Positions 57,439-64,000 of a stretch of DNA of 64,000 nt are shown one piece after another. The position numbers and the translations under genes were made by a program. Below the pieces are notes generated by a model that did no database searches, was not told where the DNA came from, and saw only the letters and a program-made list of their open reading frames with translations. The DNA comes from Cellvibrionaceae bacterium AOL6. Lineage in GTDB: Bacteria; Pseudomonadota; Gammaproteobacteria; Pseudomonadales; Cellvibrionaceae. The stretch is taken from the NCBI GenBank assembly GCA_003265435.1, contig NOXC01000007.1, forward strand, positions 124,001 to 188,000. Reading direction: 5' to 3'. Position 1 is the first letter of the stretch. Each line of letters starts with the position of its first letter.

Positions 57439-58920
57439 ATGCACAGATTGATTTCATCGCTGCTCTGTTTTACGTTTTTCACGTCGAGCGCGGTACTCGC
57501 CGATAAAATCATTGTCGACAGTTCTCTGCCCATCACATCCGATGGACGCCTTATGGTGTTCTTTTCAAAAAGTGATGAGACAGAGCCACGCTTCTATTCG
57601 GAAAGCGCCTACCGCAAAGACGAAGTCGTACTCGGCATGGACCTTGATGACTGGAACGGAAAAAAACACACCTTTCAGGCACAAGCCGGCTATCCGTTTT
57701 CTTCACTGGACACGCTCCCTGACGGCCGCTGGTTTGCGCAGGCACTCTACGACAGTAATACCCTCGCTGCCGACATCAATGCAGAGCACAATCTGTATAG
57801 TGACGTGGTGGCCTTTGAAAAAGGGAAAAACAACACACTCAGACTCACGCTTTCGCATGCCGTGCCCGCCGAAAGCCTTCCCGAAGACAGTGAGTACGTT
57901 CGTTACTTCAAATTTCGCAGCGCCTTACTGAGCCAGTTCTGGGGCACCGATGTGTACCTGCGCGCTGCGGCTCTGCTACCACCTGGATTCAATGAAGAAA
58001 CGGCATCACAGTACCCGGTACTGTTCCAAGTCGGCGGGTTTCGATCTCGCTACACTCGCGTACAACAGTACACGGAGAGCGCCGGCTTCGACGCCATCTG
58101 GAGTAAAAGCCGCACGGTCATCATTTTCCTTGATGGTGAAGCGCCCTACGGCGATTCATACCAGATCGACAGCGCCAATAACGGCCCCTACGGCGATGCT
58201 ACCTGGCTTGAGTTTATGCCCTGGCTTTATCAGCAACTCGGCCTGAACATGAGCGCGAAGCAACGTTACATCACGGGTTGCTCCACAGGCGGCTGGGTCA
58301 GTCTCGCGATGCAGCTGTACTACCCAAGACTGTTTAATGGCACTTGGTCCTTTAGTCCCGACGGAGTCGACTTCCGAGCCTTCCAACTCGTCGATCTGTA
58401 TAGCGACGACAATGCGTTTGTGAATGAATACGGATTAGACCGCCCTTCAAGCCGCGATAAAGATGGCGAATTACGCTTCACTATTCGTCAGGAAGTGGCG
58501 ATGGAAAAAGCACTTGGCCGCGGCAATAGTTTCACAACGGGCAGTGGTCAATGGGGCGGTTGGAATGCCGTGTACAGCCCCAAAGACGGCCTCGGTAAAC
58601 CGCAGCCAGTGTGGGATGATGTTACCGGCGACATTGACCAGGCAACCGTCGCCTACTGGGAACGCTACGACCTGAATAAAGTGCTCGCCTCACGCTGGGC
58701 AAAAGACGGCAAAGACCTGCAAGGTAAAATCCATATCTGGATGGGTGACATGGACGAGTATTACTTAAATAATGCCCTACACCCTTTTGAAGCCACACTA
58801 AACAGCCTGACGAACCCCAAGCCCAACGCGGACATACGCTGGCATCGCAACACCGGCCACTGTGACTTTGATCGTGCAGCCATGCTGGGGCAGGTACTGA
58901 CTGAAATTCAAACCCAATAA
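57439..58920 (+). CDS. Secreted esterase-like alpha/beta hydrolase
   Basis: A 493-residue protein with a signal peptide (LLCFTFFTSSAVLADK), so periplasmic or secreted. The nucleophile is in YITGCSTGGWVSLAMQ (GxSxG), and the last His is probably in RNTGHCDFDRA. The layout resembles the esterase D/enterochelin esterase class (S-formylglutathione-hydrolase-like), with an N-terminal beta domain in the first 170 residues. Substrate unknown. It lies 62 bases after the antiporter gene and 23 bases before the DUF885 gene. Confidence 0.75.
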   Translation: MHRLISSLLCFTFFTSSAVLADKIIVDSSLPITSDGRLMVFFSKSDETEPRFYSESAYRKDEVVLGMDLDDWNGKKHTFQAQAGYPFSSLDTLPDGRWFAQALYDSNTLAADINAEHNLYSDVVAFEKGKNNTLRLTLSHAVPAESLPEDSEYVRYFKFRSALLSQFWGTDVYLRAAALLPPGFNEETASQYPVLFQVGGFRSRYTRVQQYTESAGFDAIWSKSRTVIIFLDGEAPYGDSYQIDSANNGPYGDATWLEFMPWLYQQLGLNMSAKQRYITGCSTGGWVSLAMQLYYPRLFNGTWSFSPDGVDFRAFQLVDLYSDDNAFVNEYGLDRPSSRDKDGELRFTIRQEVAMEKALGRGNSFTTGSGQWGGWNAVYSPKDGLGKPQPVWDDVTGDIDQATVAYWERYDLNKVLASRWAKDGKDLQGKIHIWMGDMDEYYLNNALHPFEATLNSLTNPKPNADIRWHRNTGHCDFDRAAMLGQVLTEIQTQ

Positions 58921-58943
58921 CCGTTCTTTAGAAAAGGCCTACA

Positions 58944-60842
58944 ATGAAGACGACTCTCATGGCCCCCCTGCTGGGCCTCGCGACACTGTTGTTAAGCGCG
59001 TGTGAACCTGCCCCGTCAAGCCAAGAGGCGAGCACCTCGACGCAAGACTCCACGCAGGTGAAAGCGCTTTCCGAAAGCGCTCGATTAAATACCTGGTTCG
59101 ACGAGCAGTACGAAGAGGAGCTTCAGTTCAGCCCAATTGAACTGACCTTTCAGGGCAGCAAAGACCGTTACAGCGAACTCGATGACTTCAGCCTAGAAAG
59201 TGCCCGACAGCAAATCGAATGGAAACTGGCGAGCGCCGGAACCTTAAAACAAACATTCGATTATGAAGCACTCGACCCTGAGACTCAGCTCTCCTACGAT
59301 CTCTGGCTCTACCAAGCAGACGAAGCCAAGCGCAGTCTGGCCTTCCTTGAGCACGACTACCTGTTCAATCAAATGTGGAGCGCACACAGCTTCCTGCCCA
59401 CCTTTTTGATCAATTTCCACAAAGTGGATTCCGAAGCCGACATGCAGGCCTACATTGCCCGCATTCGCGCCACTGGCGTAGCCATCGACCAATTGCGCGA
59501 GCGCGCGAAGGCCGCAGCGGAAAAAGGCATTCGCCCACCACGTTTTGCGTACGAATTTGTGATCAAGGAAACCCGAGATTTGATCTCCAACCAACCTTTC
59601 ACGGACAGCGAAAACTCCATGGCGCTGTGGGAAGACGCGCAGACAAAAATCAATACATTAAAATCTGAAGGGCTTGTCGATGAAAGCAGCGCAACACAAT
59701 TAACAGCGGATGCCAAAAGTGCCTTGCTAGAGGACTTTCTACCCGCCTATCAGAAATTGCTGGGCTATCTCGAAAACGATATGGAATTCGCAGATGAGCA
59801 AGCCAGAGGTGTGAGCGCTTTGCCTAATGGCCTGGCTTATTACAGCTACCAGTTGCAACAAATGACCACCACGGACCTCACAGTAGACCAAATTCACGAA
59901 TTCGGACTGGAAGAAGTGGCCCGCCTACGTGCAGAGCTCGAAGCAGTGAAAGACAGCACGGGATTCGAGGGCTCATTGGATGCGTTTTTCACCTTGCTGC
60001 GTGACGACAAAGACGATACCCGATTTTACTATCCCGACACCGACGCCGGGCGACAGGCCTACATCGACGATGCCACCGCCGCGATTGAAAACATTAAAGG
60101 CGTGCTGCCCGAATATTTTGGCCTGCTCCCACAAGCGGACCTCGTCGTAAAACGCGTAGAGGCCTTTCGCGAGCAGGATGGCGCCGCACAGCACTACTAT
60201 CCCGGCACCCCCGATGGTTCGCGCCCCGGCATCTATTACGCACACCTGTCAGATATGACATCAATGCCAAAAAATCAGCTTGAGGTTATCGCCTATCACG
60301 AAGGCCTGCCGGGCCATCACATGCAAATTTCCATCGCACAGGAACTGCAAGGTATCCCACATTTTCGACGACAGGCGGGCTTTACCGCCTACGCTGAAGG
60401 CTGGGCACTCTATTCTGAAAAGCTCGCCAAAGAAATGCCCGGTACTTACCAGGACCCTTACTCAGACTTTGGTCGCTTGACCTCTGAAATCTGGCGAGCA
60501 ATACGCCTCGTGTTGGATACCGGTCTGCATGCTAAAGGTTGGAGTGAAGAAGAGGCCGTCACGTTCTTTGCCGCTAATTCACCGGAACCCATGGCCAGTA
60601 TTCGCTCCGAAGTGCAGCGCTATCTGGTGCTGCCTGGGCAGGCAACGTCCTACAAAATAGGCATGACGGAAATTCAAAGGCTGCGCGCAGAAGCAGAGGC
60701 CACTTTAAAAGAGCAGTTCGATATTCGCGCTTTCCACGATGCCGTGCTTGGCGGAGGCGCACTGCCTCTCACCCTGCTCGAGCGCCGTGTAGAACAGTGG
60801 GTAAGTCGCGAGCTCGCTACAATAGATCAGGAGTCACTATGA
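58944..60842 (+). CDS. DUF885 family lipoprotein, likely zinc peptidase
   Basis: A 632-residue lipoprotein with signal sequence ending LLLSAC (Cys at 20). The long helical domain ends in the DUF885 metal-binding motif AYHEGLPGHHMQ (about residue 450, an HExxH-like site), then AYAEGWALYSEKLAKEM, which supplies the Glu ligand. Members resemble M32-like carboxypeptidases and one is an iron-regulated protein; peptidase activity is inferred. Its stop overlaps the ATG of the amidohydrolase by four bases. Confidence 0.85.
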   Translation: MKTTLMAPLLGLATLLLSACEPAPSSQEASTSTQDSTQVKALSESARLNTWFDEQYEEELQFSPIELTFQGSKDRYSELDDFSLESARQQIEWKLASAGTLKQTFDYEALDPETQLSYDLWLYQADEAKRSLAFLEHDYLFNQMWSAHSFLPTFLINFHKVDSEADMQAYIARIRATGVAIDQLRERAKAAAEKGIRPPRFAYEFVIKETRDLISNQPFTDSENSMALWEDAQTKINTLKSEGLVDESSATQLTADAKSALLEDFLPAYQKLLGYLENDMEFADEQARGVSALPNGLAYYSYQLQQMTTTDLTVDQIHEFGLEEVARLRAELEAVKDSTGFEGSLDAFFTLLRDDKDDTRFYYPDTDAGRQAYIDDATAAIENIKGVLPEYFGLLPQADLVVKRVEAFREQDGAAQHYYPGTPDGSRPGIYYAHLSDMTSMPKNQLEVIAYHEGLPGHHMQISIAQELQGIPHFRRQAGFTAYAEGWALYSEKLAKEMPGTYQDPYSDFGRLTSEIWRAIRLVLDTGLHAKGWSEEEAVTFFAANSPEPMASIRSEVQRYLVLPGQATSYKIGMTEIQRLRAEAEATLKEQFDIRAFHDAVLGGGALPLTLLERRVEQWVSRELATIDQESL

Positions 60843-62113
60843 AAAACGCCCTTCGATATTTCCTTGCCGCCGCCTCATTGGCAGCGCTCGGCAGCCACGC
60901 GGACACAATCGTGTTGAGCGCCGATGCGATGGTGGACGTGGAGAGTGGCAAGCTCATTCAAAATCCCGCCATCATTATTGAAGACGATAAAATTGTCAGC
61001 GTCACTACGCAGGATGCGCTCTCTGATTTTAGCGAAGCCACTCAGCGGATTGAGTTAAAAGGCAAAACCTTGTTGCCAGGCTTAATGGACATGCACACGC
61101 ATTTAACCAGCGATCCGCATGAGCACGGCTACAAGCGTCTGGCCACCTCACAAAATCGCGCCTTGTTAAAAGGCGTGGGCTACGCTGAAGCCACATTGAT
61201 GGCCGGTGTCACCACGGTGCGCAATGTCGGTGCCGGCGGCTACACGGACGTCGCACTGCGCGATGCCATTAATGACGGCGAACTCGTTGGCCCACGTATG
61301 TTTGTTTCGGGCCCCTCGCTCGGCATTACTGGAGGGCACTGCGACAGCAACCTACTGCCACCCGAGTACAAAGCAAAAGGCCAGGGCGTGGCCGACGGCC
61401 CCTGGGAAGCCGTCGCCAAAGTACGGGAAAATATTAAATACGGTGCAGACGTCATTAAAGTCTGTGCAACAGGTGGGGTGTTGTCTAAAGGCACAAAAGT
61501 CGGCGCGCAACAATACAGCTTCGAAGAAATGAAAGCGCTGGTGGACGAAGCCCATCGACGAGGCTTGATTGTCGCCGCGCATGCACATGGTGCTGAGGGT
61601 ATCAACAACGCCATTCGCGCAGGAGTCGATTCTATTGAGCACGGCAGCTTCGTCGACAAAGAAGGCATCAAACTCGCCAAGAAAAACGGCACCTATTTTT
61701 CAATGGACATCTACGTGACCGAGTACATTCTCGGCGAAGGTGAAGCGGCGGGCATTCTCGAAGAAAGTCTTGCGAAAGAACGCATGACAGGCGAAACCCA
61801 ACGTGAAAACTTTCGTAAGGCCCACGACGCCGGTATTAAAATGGTGATGGGCACGGATGCGGGCGTCTATCCGCACGGAGACAACCTCAAACAGCTAAGT
61901 CGGATGGTGACCTTCGGCATGACACCGATCGAAGCGCTTCAGGCCGCCAGTATCAATGGCGCAACACTGCTGAAAAAAGAAAAAGAACTCGGCTCCATCG
62001 CGGAAGGGAAATATGCCGATATTATCGCCGTTGACGGTAATCCCCTCGACGATATCAGCCTGCTGGAAGACGTTAGCTTCGTCATGAAAGACGGCGTCGT
62101 ATATAAACAATAA
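60839..62113 (+). CDS. Secreted amidohydrolase (prolidase/Xaa-Pro dipeptidase-like)
   Basis: A 424-residue metal-dependent hydrolase with a signal peptide (FLAAASLAALGSHADT). It has the HxH site in LMDMHTHL, the likely carboxylated Lys in VIKVCATGGVLSKG, the His pair in VAAHAHGAEGI and SIEHGSFVDKEG, and the Asp in MGTDAGVYPHG. These fit the imidazolonepropionase/prolidase-like amidohydrolases that split N-acyl or proline dipeptides. I used the ATG at 60839 with GGAG before it; a frame from 60797 lies inside the DUF885 gene. With DUF885 it probably completes peptide breakdown in the periplasm. Confidence 0.87.
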   Translation: MKNALRYFLAAASLAALGSHADTIVLSADAMVDVESGKLIQNPAIIIEDDKIVSVTTQDALSDFSEATQRIELKGKTLLPGLMDMHTHLTSDPHEHGYKRLATSQNRALLKGVGYAEATLMAGVTTVRNVGAGGYTDVALRDAINDGELVGPRMFVSGPSLGITGGHCDSNLLPPEYKAKGQGVADGPWEAVAKVRENIKYGADVIKVCATGGVLSKGTKVGAQQYSFEEMKALVDEAHRRGLIVAAHAHGAEGINNAIRAGVDSIEHGSFVDKEGIKLAKKNGTYFSMDIYVTEYILGEGEAAGILEESLAKERMTGETQRENFRKAHDAGIKMVMGTDAGVYPHGDNLKQLSRMVTFGMTPIEALQAASINGATLLKKEKELGSIAEGKYADIIAVDGNPLDDISLLEDVSFVMKDGVVYKQ

Positions 62114-62120
62114 ATCCATT

Positions 62121-62157
62121 GGGGTCAGACCCCGGCGTATGCGTCGGGGTCTGACTT
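62121..62157. repeat. REP-like palindrome, copy 3
   Basis: GGGGTCAGACCCC begins eight bases after the amidohydrolase stop; a second arm, imperfectly matched, follows around a TAT centre. Confidence 0.75.
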
Positions 62158-62307
62158 CATTCTATTATCCAACTTTTTCCTGCTTCTTACCGCTGTGTGG
62201 TCGCTCTGACCAATCTGAATGTTACGGTATCAGGTTATCGCTTCAGTGGCCTAATAATTGCTCTTAATACAGACCGAAATCACCCGTGATGCCAGAGGTA
62301 AGTCCGC

Positions 62308-63261
62308 ATGAGCGAGAACGCAGCACAATTGGGATCCACCCAGCTTGAGACTGAAGAGAGTACCCAGGATGCCAAGCGCTGGCGGGATTTTTTACTGTCC
62401 CTCCCCCAACCCATTCTGGTGTTCGGGTCGATGCTTGCCGTCGCCACCATTTATACTTACGAATGGATGGATCCAGACCTGTTCGCTGCGATCATGATTG
62501 TCGCGCCGCTGCCTCTCATTTTGATCGCTGAACGCATCTGGACCAAGCGCAAGGATTGGGTGCTTACACCAAAAGAACTTGCGGAAGACGCCTTCTGGCT
62601 CGCGTGTGGAGGCTTGCTCTGGGTGCCCTTTTATTCAGATTACTATCAAACCCCCATCTCAGAGGGTTTTAAGGCATTGAGGGATTTAACGCCGTTAAAC
62701 ATCAGTCTTGCGCCACAATCCATCATTGGACTCATGTTAACCGCCGTGTTGCTTCGCACGATTTCAGAATTTGTTTACTATTGGCTGCATCGCCTTCAAC
62801 ATGAATCCTTGTTTTGGTGGCGCATCCACGCCACACATCATCACATCACCAAGATGGGCGCTGCGCGCAGTGACCGTACTCACCCGCTAGAATTTCTTGC
62901 ACTGATGCTGGGTACGCCGATAGTACTGGCCTTGAGCGGCGCGAGCGATGCAGTAATTGCGGTCGCAGGAGCCTTCGGTTTTTTCAGCGCCTATCTGAAC
63001 CATGCAAACCTGCCCTTAAAATCCGGTCTCTACGGTCTGTACTTCACCACAACGGAACAGCATCACCTGCATCATTCGCTGGATTTTGGCAGTAGCAACA
63101 CAAACTATGGATGCACCATTATCATTTGGGATCGAGTGTTCGGCACCTATTCGGGGCGCAAAGACATCGAGGCCATTGGTGCGGGAACCGGCAAATCACT
63201 GAGCATCATCGATCAATTAATGATGGCGTTCGTACGACGCAAAAAGCTCCTTCGATATTAA
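62308..63261 (+). CDS. Sterol desaturase / fatty acid hydroxylase family protein
   Basis: A 317-residue inner-membrane di-iron oxygenase. The His boxes are complete: HRLQH, HATHHH (HxxHH) and QHHLHHS, with a final NHANL region. Four or five membrane segments surround them (ILVFGSMLAVATIYTYEW, LFAAIMIVAPLPLILIA, SIIGLMLTAVLLRTIS, TPIVLALSGASDAVIAVAG). The substrate may be a fatty acid, sterol or carotenoid; it cannot be told from sequence. GAGG lies nine bases before the ATG. It sits alone between two REP-like elements with the small secreted protein after it. Confidence 0.87.
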   Translation: MSENAAQLGSTQLETEESTQDAKRWRDFLLSLPQPILVFGSMLAVATIYTYEWMDPDLFAAIMIVAPLPLILIAERIWTKRKDWVLTPKELAEDAFWLACGGLLWVPFYSDYYQTPISEGFKALRDLTPLNISLAPQSIIGLMLTAVLLRTISEFVYYWLHRLQHESLFWWRIHATHHHITKMGAARSDRTHPLEFLALMLGTPIVLALSGASDAVIAVAGAFGFFSAYLNHANLPLKSGLYGLYFTTTEQHHLHHSLDFGSSNTNYGCTIIIWDRVFGTYSGRKDIEAIGAGTGKSLSIIDQLMMAFVRRKKLLRY

Positions 63262-63286
63262 TTCACACGCTACACGAGAGCTCAAC

Positions 63287-63847
63287 ATGAAATACGCTAG
63301 CGTCCTGCTTCTACTCGCCCTCGCGGCGCACACCGCGCAAGCGGCCGAGTCCCACAAAGATGTCGCCGCCACTGAGCTGGCCCAAGCGGAAGCGTTTATC
63401 GATGCGTTCTACAGTTTCGAGCCCGAACAGCTTAAACCCCTGCTCGCACAGGCCGATGACAGCGCCGCGCGCATCATGAATTATCAAGGCTGGGCCGAGG
63501 GTGGGAACTACAAAGTCATCCGACGCCAGCCTTGTGAAGCCGAGAGCCCAACTCTGATTCGCTGCGCCATCACCGTAGAAGACGACCCCGTGCTGGCCTT
63601 AAATACCGGCTTCAACGTTACCGATACCTTTCATTTGCATTTTGAAGAGGGGCATATCGCGTCCATCGAGACCAGCTCGAATGATCAACCCATTTACTAT
63701 GAAGCGCGAAGCTGGGTGGAAAAAAACAGACCTGAGATTATGGAAGGCCCCTGCTCGGAAGAAGCCAATACACCCGGCGCCTGCGCTCGAGCGATGACCG
63801 AAGGCTACAAAGCCTTCTACCAAAGCACTCAAACGCCTTCACCTTAG
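63287..63847 (+). CDS. Small secreted protein, possibly NTF2/SnoaL-like
   Basis: Not recognised with certainty. A 186-residue protein with signal peptide ending AHTAQAAES. The pattern EAFIDAFYSFEPEQLKPLLA followed by strands (FNVTDTFHLHFEEGHIASIE) suits an NTF2/SnoaL-like fold. Four Cys (CEAE, CAI, CSEE, CARA) could form disulfides in the periplasm. It lies 25 bases after the desaturase-family gene in the same direction. Confidence 0.6.
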   Translation: MKYASVLLLLALAAHTAQAAESHKDVAATELAQAEAFIDAFYSFEPEQLKPLLAQADDSAARIMNYQGWAEGGNYKVIRRQPCEAESPTLIRCAITVEDDPVLALNTGFNVTDTFHLHFEEGHIASIETSSNDQPIYYEARSWVEKNRPEIMEGPCSEEANTPGACARAMTEGYKAFYQSTQTPSP

Positions 63848-63848
63848 C

Positions 63849-63904
63849 GTATGCAATGGGGTCAGACCCCGACGCATGCGTTGGGGTCTGACCCCATTGC
63901 ATAC
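63849..63904. repeat. REP-like palindrome, copy 4, nearly perfect 56-bp
   Basis: Two 28-base arms (63849-63876 and 63877-63904) pair with a single mismatch; GGGGTCAGACCCC lies in the first arm and its complement TGGGGTCTGACCCC in the second. It begins two bases after the stop of the small secreted protein and is the best of the four copies. Confidence 0.88.
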
Positions 63905-63917
63905 GTCGGGCTGTGGC

Positions 63918-64000
63918 TTAGTCGCTGCCGAAGAGGTCTCGGGTGTAGACTTTGTCGGCGACGTCGCGGATTTCGTCTACCATGCGGTTGGCGACGATGA
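63918..64000 (-). CDS. ugd: UDP-glucose 6-dehydrogenase, C-terminal end
   Basis: Only the last 26 residues are in the window, ending at the TAA (63918-63920). The tail ANRMVDEIRDVADKVYTRDL and FGSD matches the end of E. coli Ugd (ADKVYTRDLFGSD). The enzyme oxidises UDP-glucose to UDP-glucuronate for capsule or lipid A changes. Most of the gene lies beyond the window. Confidence 0.85.
   Translation of the reverse strand, partial: IVANRMVDEIRDVADKVYTRDLFGSD

Noticed and set aside
63849-63904. Palindromes read as insertion-sequence ends
   Set aside because: No transposase gene, no target duplication seen and no paired ends; a REP-like element fits better.

Overview
The window looks like a chromosomal segment of a marine-type gammaproteobacterium, roughly mid-50s percent G+C by eye. 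The order fdxA, rpoS, nlpD, pcm, truD, ftsB, eno, kdsA, pyrG, tilS, the succinyl-arginine (AST) pathway, a long TonB-dependent receptor and tandem HD-GYP proteins fit the Pseudomonas/Cellvibrio/Oceanospirillum side of the class. The genus cannot be fixed without a search. No tRNA, rRNA, CRISPR array, prophage or transposase gene was found.

Layout. 1-24.8 kb is mostly housekeeping: end of fdxA, rpoS, nlpD, a DUF368 membrane protein, pcm, truD, ftsB, eno, kdsA, pyrG, a Bax-like protein, tilS, an S9 peptidase, greB, two HD-GYP proteins, an aromatic aminotransferase, a frameshifted Lrp regulator, a quinone oxidoreductase, pdxH, mobA, an unknown secreted protein and a large multidomain lipoprotein. 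surE, ispD and ispF are missing from their usual places near truD/pcm.

25.2-42.4 kb is the most interesting part, a nitrate-linked gene set. It has (i) a NirB-like FAD/[2Fe-2S] reductase fused to a membrane domain with likely b-haem histidines, followed by a membrane-anchored cytochrome c with about 11 haem motifs; (ii) a DUF3365 haem lipoprotein, a c5-like cytochrome lipoprotein, a group I truncated globin and a ferredoxin-FNR reductase; (iii) an NrtA-type binding protein, an NrtB-type permease, a tandem double ATPase and a porin; (iv) a NarK/NasA transporter followed by a PP2C-phosphatase/Ser-Thr-kinase fusion. Sequences of the form GG-N10-GC, typical of sigma-54 promoters, lie in front of all four groups and a fifth lies upstream of the TonB receptor at 55 kb. 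No nitrate or nitrite reductase is in the window. The inference is a nitrogen-controlled regulon joining nitrate uptake to a transmembrane electron route and NO handling.

42.4-50.2 kb holds a Gfo/Idh/MocA oxidoreductase and a minus-strand arginine-catabolism operon (M20 hydrolase, astA, astD, astB), with a divergent class III aminotransferase. The M20 hydrolase is frameshifted; it could stand in for AstE. 50.2-64 kb has a TPR-sulfotransferase, an Lrp regulator with an ACT-domain partner, the TonB receptor, a likely peptide-use set (NhaC antiporter, esterase, DUF885 peptidase-like protein, amidohydrolase), a sterol-desaturase-family enzyme, a small secreted protein and the end of ugd. Four copies of a GGGGTCAGACCCC palindrome sit just after plus-strand stop codons. 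Two genes carry one-base losses in A/T homopolymers, which could be real or assembly errors.
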